Source: Pelagibacteraceae bacterium TMED170
GTDB lineage: Bacteria; Pseudomonadota; Alphaproteobacteria; Pelagibacterales; Pelagibacteraceae
DNA: 17,134 nucleotides
NCBI GenBank assembly: GCA_002170875.2
Contig: NHHT02000016.1
Span: 2,880 to 20,013, forward strand
Direction: 5' to 3'
Shown here: in pieces, positions 1 to 9,420 of the stretch
Numbering within the stretch: position 1 is the first letter of the stretch
How the letters are laid out: the number at the start of each line of letters is the position of its first letter
The notes under the pieces: generated by a model
Database searches by the model: none
The model's input: the letters and a program-made list of their open reading frames with translations, nothing else
What the model was told of the DNA's origin: nothing
Position numbers and translations under genes: made by a program

Positions 1-2
1 CA

Positions 3-128
3 AATCATTTAAATAGATTGGTCACCTTATCCCCTTTAACTGAAATGGCTAGAAATTTTCATTTACATAATGGAGCCTTTGAACTTCAGGTAAATGAAAA
101 AACTCAAAATTTTGAATATAAAATTTAA
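3..128 (+). CDS. C-terminal fragment of an unrecognised protein
   Basis: Reading frame 3 is open from the window edge to a TAA at 126-128 and gives 41 residues, starting NHLNRLVTLSPLTEMARNF and ending QNFEYKI. The other two forward frames stop within the first 20 bases. The frame ends three bases before the pnp stop codon on the opposite strand, a tail-to-tail packing typical of this genome, which supports a real gene end. There is no membrane segment, cysteine cluster or family motif that I recognise. The gene would extend left of the window. No function is proposed. Confidence 0.5.
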   Translation, partial: NHLNRLVTLSPLTEMARNFHLHNGAFELQVNEKTQNFEYKI

Positions 129-131
129 ACT

Positions 132-2204
132 TTAAGCTACGGCTTGCTTGATAGATAGTTTAACCTTGCCTCTGTCAAAACCTACGACTTTTACAGAAAC
201 TTCGTCACCTTCTTTTACGACATCTCCTACTTTGGCAACTCTTTTAGCTGCAAGTTCTGAAATATGAACTAATCCATCTTGTTTTCCTAAAAAATTTACA
301 AAAGCTCCAAACTCCATAATCTTTACAACTTTACCTTTATAAATTTTTCCCATCTCTGGCTTAGCAACAAGATTTTTAATAATTTCCATTGCTTTATTTC
401 TTGATTCTTCATCTGGTGCTGCAACTGTAACTTCACCTGTATCTTTTACATCAACTTTAGCACCTGATGTTTCAACTATTTCTCTAATAGTTGCACCACC
501 TTTTCCTATTACAGTAGCGATATCTTTTTTATCAACTTTAATTGTTTCCATCTTAGGAGTGTGTTTTGAGAATTCTTTTCTTGAATTTTTTAAAGCTTTA
601 TTCATTTCTTCTAGAATATGTTCTCTTCCTCCTTTAGCTTGTTCCAGCGCCTGTTCCATGATTTCAAAAGTAATGCCTGTAATTTTGATATCCATCTGAA
701 GGGATGTAATACCATTTTTTGTTCCGGCTACTTTAAAGTCCATATCTCCTAAATGATCTTCATCTCCTAAAATATCTGATAATACGGAGAAATTATTTTC
801 TTCTTTTATTAAACCCATTGCTATACCTGCAACAGGCTCTTTTATTGGGACACCAGCGTCCATAAGAGCTAATGAAGTGCCACAAACAGTTGCCATTGAA
901 GATGATCCATTGGACTCTGTAATTTCAGATACAACTCTTAAAGTATATGGAAAGTTTTCTGCTTTTGGTAAAGACGAATTAATTGCTCTCCATGCCAATT
1001 TCCCGTGACCTATCTCTCTTCTACCAGTTCCTATTCTTCCACATTCTCCAACAGAAAAAGGAGGAAAATTATAGTGAAGCATAAATCTGTTTCTCTGCAT
1101 TCCGCTTAAACTTTCTACTCTTTGCTCATCATCGGACATTCCTAAAGTAGTTACTACAAGAGCTTGTGTTTCGCCCCTTGTAAATAAAGCCGACCCGTGC
1201 GTCCTTGGCAATACTCCAACTTCGCACTTAATTTGTCTTACATCTGATAAGCCTCTTCCATCAATTCTTTTTTTATCTTTTAGAATTGCTGTTCTAACTA
1301 TATCTTTTTCAAGTGATTTTAGCTGGGCCATGACTTGATTTTCTGTAATTAAATCGTCTTCAGCAAACATTTCTTTACACTTTGTCTCGATTTCAGAAAT
1401 TGCTGTTGATCTTTTCTTTTTATCTATTTCTTTGAAAGCTTTTCTCAAATCTGCTTCAAAAGTAGTAGTAATTTTCTTTTTTACTTCTGAATGATCTACT
1501 TCTTCTACTTTCCACTTAGCTTTTCCAGCTTTTTTAGCAAGATTTTCTATAGCTTTAATAACTGGAACAAAATTTTCATGTCCAAATTTTACTGCATCAA
1601 GCATTACTTTTTCGGTTAACCCTGAAGTCTCCGACTCAACCATCAAAACTGCATCTTTTGTTCCTGCAACTACTAAATCTAATTCTGATTCCTCTAATTC
1701 TTTAGGAGACGGATTTAATAAATATTTTCCTTCTTTATATCCAACTCTGCTGGCTGCTATTGGACCTTGAAAAGGTAATCCAGAAATCGCTAAAGCAGCA
1801 GATGAAGCTATTATAGACAAAATATCGGCCTGATTTTCTCCATCGTAGGATAAAACTGTTGGAAGTAATTGTACCTCATTTAAAAAACTTGATGGAAACA
1901 GAGGACGAATAGGTCTATCAATCAATCTTGAAATTAATGTTTCTGCCTCAGTGGGCCTAGCTTCTCTTTTAAAATACCCTCCAGGTATTTTTCCTGCCGC
2001 ATAATATTTTTCTTGATAATTCACAGATAAAGGAAAATAATCTTGTCCATCTTTAAGATTTTTAGCTCCCACTACTGTTGCGATAACAACGGTCTCGCCG
2101 CAAGTTGCAATAATAGCTCCATCAGCTTGTCTTGCTACTTTTCCAGTTTCTAATATTATTTTTTTTCCATTAATTTCAATTTCTTCTTTATAAATTTTAA
2201 ACAT
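132..2204 (-). CDS. pnp: Polyribonucleotide nucleotidyltransferase (PNPase)
   Basis: PNPase degrades RNA 3' to 5' by phosphorolysis in the cytoplasm, as a trimer and often as part of an RNA degradosome. The 690 residues show the full architecture: a first RNase PH domain (about 10-140), an all-helical linker region (about 240-305), the catalytic second RNase PH domain (about 310-535), a KH domain with the loop VIGKGG (565-570), and an S1 domain (about 618-688). The catalytic segment at 478-495 ([20 protein letters not shown] region) keeps D483, D489 and K491, which align with the E. coli active-site residues. Length is close to the usual 700. The ATG overlaps the rpsO stop by one base (TAATG), so the two are probably translationally coupled. 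There is no room for the hairpin leader that lets E. coli PNPase control its own mRNA. Confidence 0.97.
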   Translation of the reverse strand: MFKIYKEEIEINGKKIILETGKVARQADGAIIATCGETVVIATVVGAKNLKDGQDYFPLSVNYQEKYYAAGKIPGGYFKREARPTEAETLISRLIDRPIRPLFPSSFLNEVQLLPTVLSYDGENQADILSIIASSAALAISGLPFQGPIAASRVGYKEGKYLLNPSPKELEESELDLVVAGTKDAVLMVESETSGLTEKVMLDAVKFGHENFVPVIKAIENLAKKAGKAKWKVEEVDHSEVKKKITTTFEADLRKAFKEIDKKKRSTAISEIETKCKEMFAEDDLITENQVMAQLKSLEKDIVRTAILKDKKRIDGRGLSDVRQIKCEVGVLPRTHGSALFTRGETQALVVTTLGMSDDEQRVESLSGMQRNRFMLHYNFPPFSVGECGRIGTGRREIGHGKLAWRAINSSLPKAENFPYTLRVVSEITESNGSSSMATVCGTSLALMDAGVPIKEPVAGIAMGLIKEENNFSVLSDILGDEDHLGDMDFKVAGTKNGITSLQMDIKITGITFEIMEQALEQAKGGREHILEEMNKALKNSRKEFSKHTPKMETIKVDKKDIATVIGKGGATIREIVETSGAKVDVKDTGEVTVAAPDEESRNKAMEIIKNLVAKPEMGKIYKGKVVKIMEFGAFVNFLGKQDGLVHISELAAKRVAKVGDVVKEGDEVSVKVVGFDRGKVKLSIKQAVA

Positions 2205-2464
2205 TATTTCCTTAAATTTAATTGTTTTAATACCTTAGTATATGATTCTGAGTTTTTTCTTTTTAAATATGCTAATAATTTTTTTCTTCTATTGACTGAT
2301 TTTGTTAATCCAACAGTTGAATGTTTATCTTTTTTAGCTTTTTTAAAATGTTCTGCTAATTTGGTAATTTTATTTGTTAATAGTCCAATTTGAACTTCTA
2401 CCGAGCCCACATCTTTTGCATTTATTGCTAGTGACTTAATTGTATCTTTTTTTATCTGTTTCAT
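2204..2464 (-). CDS. rpsO: 30S ribosomal protein S15
   Basis: S15 is a primary 16S rRNA-binding protein that nucleates the platform of the small subunit. The 86 residues keep the family core: [14 protein letters not shown] (usual form GSPEVQ), the [11 protein letters not shown] segment that contacts r[23 protein letters not shown], and the C-terminal LNLRK. Length is the usual 86-89. The start overlaps the last 29 bases of rbfA in another frame, and the stop overlaps the pnp start by one base. In most alphaproteobacteria truB lies between rbfA and rpsO; here it is absent. The start is supported by the family N-terminus. No Shine-Dalgarno sequence stands out, as expected for a start buried in the upstream gene. 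Confidence 0.96.
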   Translation of the reverse strand: MKQIKKDTIKSLAINAKDVGSVEVQIGLLTNKITKLAEHFKKAKKDKHSTVGLTKSVNRRKKLLAYLKRKNSESYTKVLKQLNLRK

Positions 2465-2834
2465 TCTCTTTATTTTTTTTTATCAATCTTTCTATTTTTT
2501 CAGCATATTCAAAAGAGTTATCTTCTACAAATGCAAGCTTAGGAAGAAACTTGATATCAAGTTTTTTTGATAATGCTTTTCTAACAAGATGAGAGTACTC
2601 CGTCAAGACACTTACCGTTTCTGTCATATGTTCTCCGCCTAAAGGAATAACATACACCCTTGCGGTTTTTAGATCAGGCGTCATTCGGACTTCAGTTACG
2701 GTTATTATTTTTGTATTAAATGATGGGATTTTAGCCTCATTTCTAATAAAAATTTCACCTAAATTTTGTTTTACCAATTCTCCGACTCTAAGTTGTCTTT
2801 GACTATATTCTGGATATCTACTTGTTTTTTTCAT
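2436..2834 (-). CDS. rbfA: 30S ribosome-binding factor A
   Basis: RbfA binds immature 30S subunits and helps 16S rRNA 5'-end maturation and cold adaptation. The 132-residue product has the single KH-like fold of the family: N-terminal SQRQLRVGELVKQNLGEIF, a central strand ITVTEVRMTPDLKTARVYVIPLG, and the helix-strand segment VRKALSKKLDIKFLPKLAFVEDNSFEYAEKIERLI. The start overlaps the infB stop (TAATG). The last nine residues (NETDKKRYN) are encoded by the same bases that start rpsO, an out-of-frame overlap of 29 bases. That tail is not part of the conserved fold and may be a by-product of a deletion that removed truB. Confidence 0.94.
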   Translation of the reverse strand: MKKTSRYPEYSQRQLRVGELVKQNLGEIFIRNEAKIPSFNTKIITVTEVRMTPDLKTARVYVIPLGGEHMTETVSVLTEYSHLVRKALSKKLDIKFLPKLAFVEDNSFEYAEKIERLIKKNKENETDKKRYN

Positions 2835-5032
2835 TAAATTTTTCTCTCAATTTTTTCTACAAGGTATGATTCAATTATATCTTTTTCTTTAAAATCAATA
2901 AAGTCCTTTAAGGCTATTCCACATTCTTGACCGGTCTTAACTTCCTTCACTTGATTTTTTTCTCTAAAGATACTTATTATTTCTCCATCATAAACTACAA
3001 CTCCATCACGAGTGATTCTTGCTTTCGACTTATTTTTAATTTCTCCATCCACAACTTTTGAGCCCGCAATTCTTCCAGCATTAGATACTTTAAAAACTTT
3101 TTGTATTTCTGCTGAACCACTTACTGTTTCTTTAATATCTGGCTCTAATAATCCAGAAAGGGCTTTTTCTACGTATTCAAGAGCTTCATAAATAATATTA
3201 AAATATTTAATTTCTATATTTTGTTCTTCTGCTAGTTTTTTAGCTTCCCGATTTGGCTTGACATTAAAACCAATAAGTATTGCCTCGGAAGCTTTTGCTA
3301 ATGAAACATCAGTTTCATTTATCATTCCTATATCTGATAATATTATTTTACTTTTTACTTCAGCATGTACTATTTTATCAATAGAATTTTTTAAGGCTTC
3401 ATTTGATCCTTGTACGTCGGACTTAATAATAATATTCAATTCTTCTTTACTATCTTTATTTTCAAATAAAGTTGTTTTGTCCTTTGCTTTCAATATATTA
3501 TTATTTCCTGAATTATTTTCTTTTCTAAATTTAGCTATTTCTTTGGCCTTGTCCTCGTCTTCCGTAACTAAAAATTCTGCACCTGCAAATGCTGAATCGT
3601 TCATTCCAAGTATTTCAACGGGCATTGAGGGTGTAGCCTCATTAACTATCTTTCCTTCATAATCAATCATTGCCCTAATTTTTCCCCATGTGTTGCCGCA
3701 AACAAAATAATCTCCTTTTTTAAGCAAACCATTTGAAATTAAGATTGTGGAAACTGGTCCTTTGCCTTTATCTATTTTTGATTCAATTACTACTCCTGTT
3801 GCCAAACCAGTTGTTGAGGCTCTTAAATCTAAAATCTCTGATTGTAACAAAATATTTTCTTTTAATTTATCTAAATTCTGCTTTTTAGTTGCTGACACTT
3901 CAACAAACAATGTGTCTCCACTTAAATCTTCTGCGATTAGTTCATATTGCATAAGTTCATTTTTAATTTTACTAATATTTTTATTTGGTAAATCACATTT
4001 GTTAATCGCAACTATTATTGGAACTTTTGCAGCTTTAGAATGTTGTATTGCTTCAATAGTTTGAGGTTTTATTCCGTCGTCAGCTGCAACTACTAAAACT
4101 ACAATATCTGTAATTTTAGATCCTCTAGCTCTCATTTCTGTAAACGCAGCATGACCGGGTGTATCTATAAATGTAATTGCTTTATCTTTTTCAGTTGTAA
4201 CCTGATATGCCCCTATATGCTGAGTTATGCCACCATGTTCTCCGGATACAACATTTGAGTTTCTCAAGGCATCTAATAAGGAGGTTTTACCATGATCTAC
4301 GTGCCCCATAATAGTAACTACTGGAGGTCTCTTTTTAACATCCTTACCTTCCAATTTAATTTTTTTATTAACTTCTAGATTTGGACTGTCTTCCAAAATT
4401 GCTTTATGACCAAATTCTTTTACTATGTACTCGGCTGTATCTTTATCAATAATATGATTGATTGTTGCTACAACTTTCATATTTAATAAGAATTTAATAA
4501 TATCATTAGAACGTTCTGCCATTCTATTTGATAATTCTTGAATTGAAATTTGTTCTGGAATTTTTACATCTCTTATAATTTTTTTAAATTCTTTCTTCTC
4601 ATCAATGTTTTGGTCACTTCTCTTTTCTTTTAATCTAGCTCTTTTAACTGATGCTAAACTTCTTTGTTTTATTTCAATTTCTTCAACATTCATTGCCCTA
4701 GCTACAGTTAGTTTAAAGTCCCTTTTGTTGATTGGTCCTTTTAATTTTAGTTTGTTTTTAATCGGTTTTTTTTCTTCTTTTTTAATAAAATCTTTAGTTG
4801 CCTGTTGTTCGACAAACTTTCGTGCAAAATTTTTTTTGTTGTTTGTATCAATCCTTTTAGAGGGACTAAAACTTGATTTAGCTTTACCAATATCTTTAGG
4901 ATTTTTAAATTGTTTCTTTTTTTCTATTGAAAATGCTTTCTTGCCATCTTTAGCTAATGATGAGATATCTATTTTTTTAGTTAAAGTGGTCGAAATAGTT
5001 AAAGTTTTTTTCTTATTTTTCTTTTCATCCAT
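2834..5032 (-). CDS. infB: Translation initiation factor IF-2
   Basis: IF-2 is the GTPase that places initiator fMet-tRNA on the 30S subunit and promotes subunit joining. Starting from the ATG at 5032 (MDEKKNKKKTLTIS) it has 732 residues. An upstream in-frame ATG at 5053 would add seven residues and run into nusA, so 5032 is preferred: it leaves a 7-base gap and gives a family-like N-terminus. Residues 1-155 are lysine-rich and of low complexity. An IF2_N domain covers about 161-212. The G domain carries GHVDHGKT (243-250), GGITQHIGA (from 267), DTPGH (290-294), NKCD (344-347) and SATKK (from 381). Domains II to IV follow and end in EKIERKI. It is shorter than E. coli IF-2 (890), mainly through a reduced N-terminal region, as is usual in streamlined genomes. 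Confidence 0.97.
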   Translation of the reverse strand: MDEKKNKKKTLTISTTLTKKIDISSLAKDGKKAFSIEKKKQFKNPKDIGKAKSSFSPSKRIDTNNKKNFARKFVEQQATKDFIKKEEKKPIKNKLKLKGPINKRDFKLTVARAMNVEEIEIKQRSLASVKRARLKEKRSDQNIDEKKEFKKIIRDVKIPEQISIQELSNRMAERSNDIIKFLLNMKVVATINHIIDKDTAEYIVKEFGHKAILEDSPNLEVNKKIKLEGKDVKKRPPVVTIMGHVDHGKTSLLDALRNSNVVSGEHGGITQHIGAYQVTTEKDKAITFIDTPGHAAFTEMRARGSKITDIVVLVVAADDGIKPQTIEAIQHSKAAKVPIIVAINKCDLPNKNISKIKNELMQYELIAEDLSGDTLFVEVSATKKQNLDKLKENILLQSEILDLRASTTGLATGVVIESKIDKGKGPVSTILISNGLLKKGDYFVCGNTWGKIRAMIDYEGKIVNEATPSMPVEILGMNDSAFAGAEFLVTEDEDKAKEIAKFRKENNSGNNNILKAKDKTTLFENKDSKEELNIIIKSDVQGSNEALKNSIDKIVHAEVKSKIILSDIGMINETDVSLAKASEAILIGFNVKPNREAKKLAEEQNIEIKYFNIIYEALEYVEKALSGLLEPDIKETVSGSAEIQKVFKVSNAGRIAGSKVVDGEIKNKSKARITRDGVVVYDGEIISIFREKNQVKEVKTGQECGIALKDFIDFKEKDIIESYLVEKIERKI

Positions 5033-5039
5033 AATTATT

Positions 5040-6587
5040 TTATTTAAAAACAATCTCTCTAGCGGACATTATTAAATTGTCTGCTTCTTCTCTTGAAAGA
5101 GCAAACTCTTCTAAATAGCCTTCAGTTCTAATTTTTTTTCCTTTTATTTCATCATAACCGCCTATCAATTCGTCAGATGATAGATCTGCAAAATCACTTA
5201 ATTTCTTTATATTTCTTTTACCCAACATAACTAGCATTCCTTGGGTGATGCCTTTTAAATTTATTAAAGAGTCTTCCACTCCTAGTTCTTTTAATTTTTT
5301 TGAAACTTCCTCTCTATCTTTAATTAAATTTTCTTTAGACCTATTAATAAGTTCAGTTGCAGTGCTTTCATCGATTCCTTCAATTTTGGAAATATCTTCT
5401 GGTTTAGCCTGGGAAATTTCTTCTATTCCTTGGAAGCCTTCTGATACTAAAAGTTGACCAAGTGTTTCGTCAACTTCTAGACTTTTAATTAAAGTTTCAG
5501 TTCTATCTCGAAATTCAGTCTGTCGTCTTTCTGAATCTTCTTGGTCAGTAAGAATATTTATTTCATAATTGGTTAGCTTAGATGCTAACCTAACATTTTG
5601 TCCCCTTCGTCCGATCGCCTTACTTAAATTTTCTTCAGTTAAAATTACATCAATTCTTTTATTTTCTTGATCAATTAAAACTTTTTGTATTTCAGCTGGT
5701 GATAATGACTCTGAAATTAATGTAGGAAGGTCCTCAGTCCATTTAATGATATCAATTTTTTCGCCATGTAGTTCATTAACTATAGTTTGAACTCTGCTAC
5801 CTCTCATGCCCACACACGCACCCACTGGATCAATTGAACTATCTTGTGACATAACACAGATCTTAGCTCTGCTTCCTGGATCTCTAGCTACGGATTTTAT
5901 TTCAATTACACCTTCATAAATTTCGGGCACTTCTTGAAAAAAAAGTTTTGCTAAAAACTGAGGATGAGCTCTTGATAAAAATATTTGATGTCCTTTTAAT
6001 TCCTTTTTAACCTCATAACAGTATGCTTTCACTCTATCGCCAGTTTTTAAAATTTCTCTTGGTATTAATTCATCTTTTTTTATAACACCTTCGGCCCGCC
6101 CTAAATCCATAATGACGTTTCCATACTCTAAACGTTTAATAATTCCACTTAGTACTTGGCCTTGTTTTTCAATAAAATCTTCATACTGCCTATTTTTTTC
6201 TGCCTCTCTTACTTTAAAACTAATTACTTGTTTTGCACTTTGTGCAGCTATTCTTCCAAAGTCTATCTGGGGTAATTCTTCAAAAATTTTATCTCCAATT
6301 TTAAGTTCTTTATTTTTGCTGATTTCTATTGCTTTTTCTAAATCAATCTCCGTGTTGGGATCCTGCACTTCTTCAGATATCTCTAGGACCTTATTAATTT
6401 TTATTTCACCATTTTCTCTATCAATTTTTACCGCAATATTATTATCGTTACCAAATTTTGTTAATGCAGCCTTTTGAATAGCACTTTCCATTGACTCTAT
6501 TACTAATTCTTTATCTATGGATTTTTCGTTGGCTACAGCTTCTACAATTCTTAACAGTTCTAATTTGTCTAAACCCCTATTTAACAT
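5040..6587 (-). CDS. nusA: Transcription termination/antitermination factor NusA
   Basis: NusA binds RNA polymerase and nascent RNA and controls pausing, termination and antitermination. The start is set at the ATG at 6587 (MLNRGLDKLELLRIVEAVANEKSIDKE), giving 515 residues. It has an AAGGA five bases upstream and matches the family N-terminus. The frame stays open to an ATG at 6635, but that codon lies inside a terminator hairpin. Domains in order: N-terminal polymerase-binding domain (1-125), S1 (about 139-206), KH1 (about 215-285, with VGMRGSRVQTIV), KH2 (about 300-350, with AIGRRGQNVRLASKL), then two helix-hairpin-helix acidic repeats (about 372-424 and 440-515). Having the C-terminal repeats is typical of proteobacteria. 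The usual upstream partner rimP is missing; metK lies upstream instead. Confidence 0.96.
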   Translation of the reverse strand: MLNRGLDKLELLRIVEAVANEKSIDKELVIESMESAIQKAALTKFGNDNNIAVKIDRENGEIKINKVLEISEEVQDPNTEIDLEKAIEISKNKELKIGDKIFEELPQIDFGRIAAQSAKQVISFKVREAEKNRQYEDFIEKQGQVLSGIIKRLEYGNVIMDLGRAEGVIKKDELIPREILKTGDRVKAYCYEVKKELKGHQIFLSRAHPQFLAKLFFQEVPEIYEGVIEIKSVARDPGSRAKICVMSQDSSIDPVGACVGMRGSRVQTIVNELHGEKIDIIKWTEDLPTLISESLSPAEIQKVLIDQENKRIDVILTEENLSKAIGRRGQNVRLASKLTNYEINILTDQEDSERRQTEFRDRTETLIKSLEVDETLGQLLVSEGFQGIEEISQAKPEDISKIEGIDESTATELINRSKENLIKDREEVSKKLKELGVEDSLINLKGITQGMLVMLGKRNIKKLSDFADLSSDELIGGYDEIKGKKIRTEGYLEEFALSREEADNLIMSAREIVFK

Positions 6588-6592
6588 TTTAT

Positions 6593-6597
6593 TCCTT
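6593..6597 (-). promoter_or_regulatory. Ribosome binding site of nusA
   Basis: On the minus strand the bases read AAGGA followed by ATAAA and the ATG at 6587. This five-base spacing favours the 6587 start over the longer frame that begins inside the terminator stem at 6635. Confidence 0.7.
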
Positions 6598-6611
6598 TTT
6601 TTATATTTTCC

Positions 6612-6636
6612 AAAAAAAAATGGGCTTAAGCCCATT
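6612..6636 (-). terminator. Intrinsic terminator after metK, in front of nusA
   Basis: Read on the minus strand, AATGGGC and GCCCATT form a perfect seven-pair stem around a TTAA loop, followed by a run of T (nine in the 6612-6620 block, including those paired in the stem). The 16-base core ATGGGCTTAAGCCCAT is a perfect palindrome. Strong GC pairs in such an AT-rich window plus the T-run on one side only make a rho-independent terminator the natural reading. It lies 55 bases after the metK stop and 25 bases before the nusA start. It could also sit in a nusA leader RNA if transcription starts upstream of it. Confidence 0.85.
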
Positions 6637-6691
6637 CAGAAATTTACAAATTTTTAATCTCTTTTAATGAATATTTAGGAGTTTTTCAAGT

Positions 6692-7858
6692 TTACAGTTT
6701 AAAAATAGCAGTTTTATCAGTTTTTTCCCAAGAAAATTCCCCATTATCTGACGGCTCTCTTCCAAAATGACCGTAAGCAGCAGTTACTTCATAAATAGGT
6801 TTATTTAGGCCCAATAACTCCCTGATTCCTCTTGGTGATAAATCAAAATTTTTCTCTATAATTTTTTTTATTTCTTCAGTTTTATTTATGTCTTTATCAT
6901 CAAGTCTTACGTAGACAGATAAAGGCTTTGAAACACCTATGGCATATGCAAGTTGAATAAGACATTTTTCTGAAACACCAGCGGCTACAATATTTTTTGC
7001 AAGGTATCTAGAAACATAGGCAGCTGACCTGTCAACTTTAGTAGGGTCTTTCCCAGAAAAAGCTCCTCCTCCATGAGGTGCAGCTCCTCCATAAGTATCA
7101 ACAATTATTTTTCTACCGGTTAAACCAGAGTCTCCATCTGGACCTCCAATAATAAATTGACCTGTAGGATTAATATAAATTTCTTTACTTTTTAAATCTT
7201 TTAAAAAAGTTTCGGGTATAGATTTTTTTATATAAGGAATAATCAATTCTTTTACTTTTTCTTGATTTAAGTCTTTAGAATGCTGAGTTGAAATAACTAC
7301 TGAAGTAACTTTTGTAGGTTTGCCATTTTCATAAAACATAGTGACTTGGCTTTTTGAATCTGGCTCAATGCCTTTTAATATACCTGCTTTTCTATCTTTA
7401 GCCATTAATCTTAAAATTTTGTGTGAAAAATGTATTGGTGCAGGCATTAAAACCTCAGTTTCTTTACAAGCAAACCCGAACATTATTCCTTGGTCGCCAG
7501 CACCTTCATCTTTATTATCTTTTGAATCTACGCCCATAGCTATATCTGTAGACTGTGCATGTAAATGGGACTCGATGTTTGTTTGTGATTTCCAGCTAAA
7601 TCCTTTTTGATCGTATCCAATATCTTTAATACAATCTCTTACTTTTTGTATTATTTCTTCTTTTTCAATTTTTGGTCCTCTAATTTCTCCAGCCAAAATT
7701 ACTTTATTTGTTGTCGTTAAAGTTTCACATGCAACCCTTGAATATGGATCTTTAGATAAATAACTATCAACAACCATGTCAGAAATACGGTCACATACTT
7801 TATCTGGATGGCCTTCAGAAACTGACTCGCTTGTAAAAAAATAATTTTTATTTGTCAT
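6692..7858 (-). CDS. metK: S-adenosylmethionine synthetase
   Basis: MetK makes S-adenosylmethionine from methionine and ATP in the cytoplasm, supplying the methyl donor used for RNA modification, including MiaB in this same gene set. The 388 residues have normal length and all signatures: [20 protein letters not shown] (GHPDK at 16-20, ATP binding), [12 protein letters not shown] (119-130), [21 protein letters not shown], and the glycine-rich [19 protein letters not shown] (about 264-282). The start ATG overlaps the lnt stop by one base, so there is no leader and no SAM riboswitch. It is followed by an intrinsic terminator, making it the last gene of its transcript. The helix-turn-helix gene that often lies between lnt and metK in alphaproteobacteria is absent. 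Confidence 0.97.
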   Translation of the reverse strand: MTNKNYFFTSESVSEGHPDKVCDRISDMVVDSYLSKDPYSRVACETLTTTNKVILAGEIRGPKIEKEEIIQKVRDCIKDIGYDQKGFSWKSQTNIESHLHAQSTDIAMGVDSKDNKDEGAGDQGIMFGFACKETEVLMPAPIHFSHKILRLMAKDRKAGILKGIEPDSKSQVTMFYENGKPTKVTSVVISTQHSKDLNQEKVKELIIPYIKKSIPETFLKDLKSKEIYINPTGQFIIGGPDGDSGLTGRKIIVDTYGGAAPHGGGAFSGKDPTKVDRSAAYVSRYLAKNIVAAGVSEKCLIQLAYAIGVSKPLSVYVRLDDKDINKTEEIKKIIEKNFDLSPRGIRELLGLNKPIYEVTAAYGHFGREPSDNGEFSWEKTDKTAIFKL

Positions 7859-9420
7859 TATAATTTATTCCTTAAAGTAAAAAAGATGATTGTATATGTA
7901 AATAAAAGTATGAAAAATATCAAATCATTTTTATTTTTATAATTATTATTAACATTGACGATTTTTAATTCAATATTACCAGTTTCATTTGGTTCTAATC
8001 GTTTTACCACTTTTCCAGTATGATTTATAAAGGCACTTACACCTTGATTGGCAGACCTCACGACAAAAGTATTGCTTTCGATTGCTCGAAATATTGCTTT
8101 TGCAAAATGTTGATATGGTCCAATTGAACCTCCAAACCATGCATCTTCTGAAATATTAAAAATTAAATTAAAATTTTTATTTTGTATAAGTTGAGGAAAA
8201 ATAATCTCATAGCAAATTAAAGGTAATACTTCAAAGCTATCTATAATTATATTTTTTTGTTTTTCTCCTTTAAGGAAAGAACCATGGCCTCCTGTAATTT
8301 TTTTAAAACCAAATTTGTTTAAAAATTTTTCAAAAGGTAAAAATTCACCAAATGGTACTAATTTAATTTTATTATATTTATATAAAACCTCTAGATTATT
8401 ATTAACTAAAACTAGACTGTTATAATAATTATTAGAAATATTTTCTCTTGTATTTATACCGAACACTATCATTTGATTATCTGAAAAATTTTTATTAAAT
8501 AAATTCTTAAATTTCTTAATTTCAGATAATTCATATCCAACGAATACACCCTCAGGCCAAATAAATATTGTATTTTTGTTGTTCTCTGGTTCGCTATATC
8601 TAATTAGTTTTTGAACTAATTTTTCAATATCTGCAAAGTTTAAATTATATTTTAAATCGAAATTAGGTGAAACAATTTTAATATTAAGGGAATTACTATT
8701 TGTAATATTTATACTATTATAAATTTTTTCTTCTGTAGAAATTTTATAAGATCCATAAATATAATTCGAAAAAAATAATATTGATAAAATAAAAAAAATT
8801 GTTAAGTTAATCTTTCTTTTTTTAAATATTAACAATAGAGGTAAACAAAATATAGTTAAAGAAAGTAAATTGAACGCAAATAAGCCAATATAATTTAATA
8901 ACTGTAAAACCTCTGGAAACCATGACCAGCTGTAAGCCCACAAGTTCCATGGAAAACCTGTTAGAATTTTACTTCTTAAAAAATCTATAAAAGATAATGA
9001 AGAGCAAAAAATTAAAATTGATGTAAAGTTGTTTGTGATAAAAGGCCCCATTAACAAAGTTCCTAATCCAAAGAACAGACCTAAGAATAAAGGAATGAGA
9101 ATTAAGGCAAAAGGTATGAGGTATAAAAATTGTTCATCATAAGTTAATGAGTGTGAAATCCAATAAACTCCTGAAAGAAAAAAACCTACTCCAAACAAAT
9201 ATCCTACTAAAAATAAATTTTTAAGATACGGTTTTTTTCTGTAAACACTTTTTGATTTTCTCTTAACATAAGATAAAATTAAAAAAAAAGAAGGGATTAT
9301 CAAAAAATTTATAAAGGTAAAATTAAAAGGTTGAAAACTGAAAACTGATAATATCCCTAAAAAAAAAGGTATTAAAAAAATAACAGCTAATCTGCTATCA
9401 AAAATTTTATGCATTTTCAT
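7858..9420 (-). CDS. lnt: Apolipoprotein N-acyltransferase
   Basis: Lnt is an inner-membrane enzyme that adds the third acyl chain to the N-terminal cysteine of lipoproteins. The 520 residues begin with a hydrophobic region containing about six membrane segments (about 11-225), followed by a periplasmic carbon-nitrogen hydrolase domain (about 245-490) and a last membrane segment (about 498-516). The nitrilase-type triad is visible: E290 in [10 protein letters not shown]351 in [14 protein letters not shown], and C403 in [10 protein letters not shown]. The first ATG (9420) directly abuts the ybeY stop; a second ATG two codons later is equally possible. In most proteobacteria corC lies between ybeY and lnt; it is missing here with no spacer left. 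Confidence 0.95.
   Translation of the reverse strand: MKMHKIFDSRLAVIFLIPFFLGILSVFSFQPFNFTFINFLIIPSFFLILSYVKRKSKSVYRKKPYLKNLFLVGYLFGVGFFLSGVYWISHSLTYDEQFLYLIPFALILIPLFLGLFFGLGTLLMGPFITNNFTSILIFCSSLSFIDFLRSKILTGFPWNLWAYSWSWFPEVLQLLNYIGLFAFNLLSLTIFCLPLLLIFKKRKINLTIFFILSILFFSNYIYGSYKISTEEKIYNSINITNSNSLNIKIVSPNFDLKYNLNFADIEKLVQKLIRYSEPENNKNTIFIWPEGVFVGYELSEIKKFKNLFNKNFSDNQMIVFGINTRENISNNYYNSLVLVNNNLEVLYKYNKIKLVPFGEFLPFEKFLNKFGFKKITGGHGSFLKGEKQKNIIIDSFEVLPLICYEIIFPQLIQNKNFNLIFNISEDAWFGGSIGPYQHFAKAIFRAIESNTFVVRSANQGVSAFINHTGKVVKRLEPNETGNIELKIVNVNNNYKNKNDLIFFILLFTYTIIFFTLRNKL

Noticed and set aside
3..128. Malonyl-CoA decarboxylase end, suggested by FHLHNGA
   Set aside because: Only a short similarity to my memory of that family's FHLxNGA segment, and the protein ends too soon afterwards; not enough to name it.
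3258..3662. Long open frame on the plus strand opposite infB, and similar ones at 3747-4064, 4605-5075, 6112-6477, 7341-7610 and 16180-16449
   Set aside because: Each lies antisense to a clearly conserved gene, has a low-complexity Ser/Phe/Leu/Ile composition typical of the complement of Lys/Glu-rich codons, and shows no domain motif.
5571..5590. Seven-base perfect inverted repeat (GGTTAGC, six bases, GCTAACC) that could be a hairpin or operator
   Set aside because: It lies inside nusA and encodes the conserved KH2 segment around VRLASKLTN; there is no T-run on either side, so coding constraint explains it.
6588..6635. Longer NusA start at ATG 6635
   Set aside because: The extra 16 codons are read through the terminator stem and T-run, and the residues (GLSPFFFGKYKKRNK) do not belong to the family; the 6587 ATG has a proper ribosome binding site.
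7859..7920. Possible SAM riboswitch in front of metK
   Set aside because: The lnt frame runs to the metK ATG with a one-base overlap and is conserved to its last membrane segment; no space and no recognisable aptamer.
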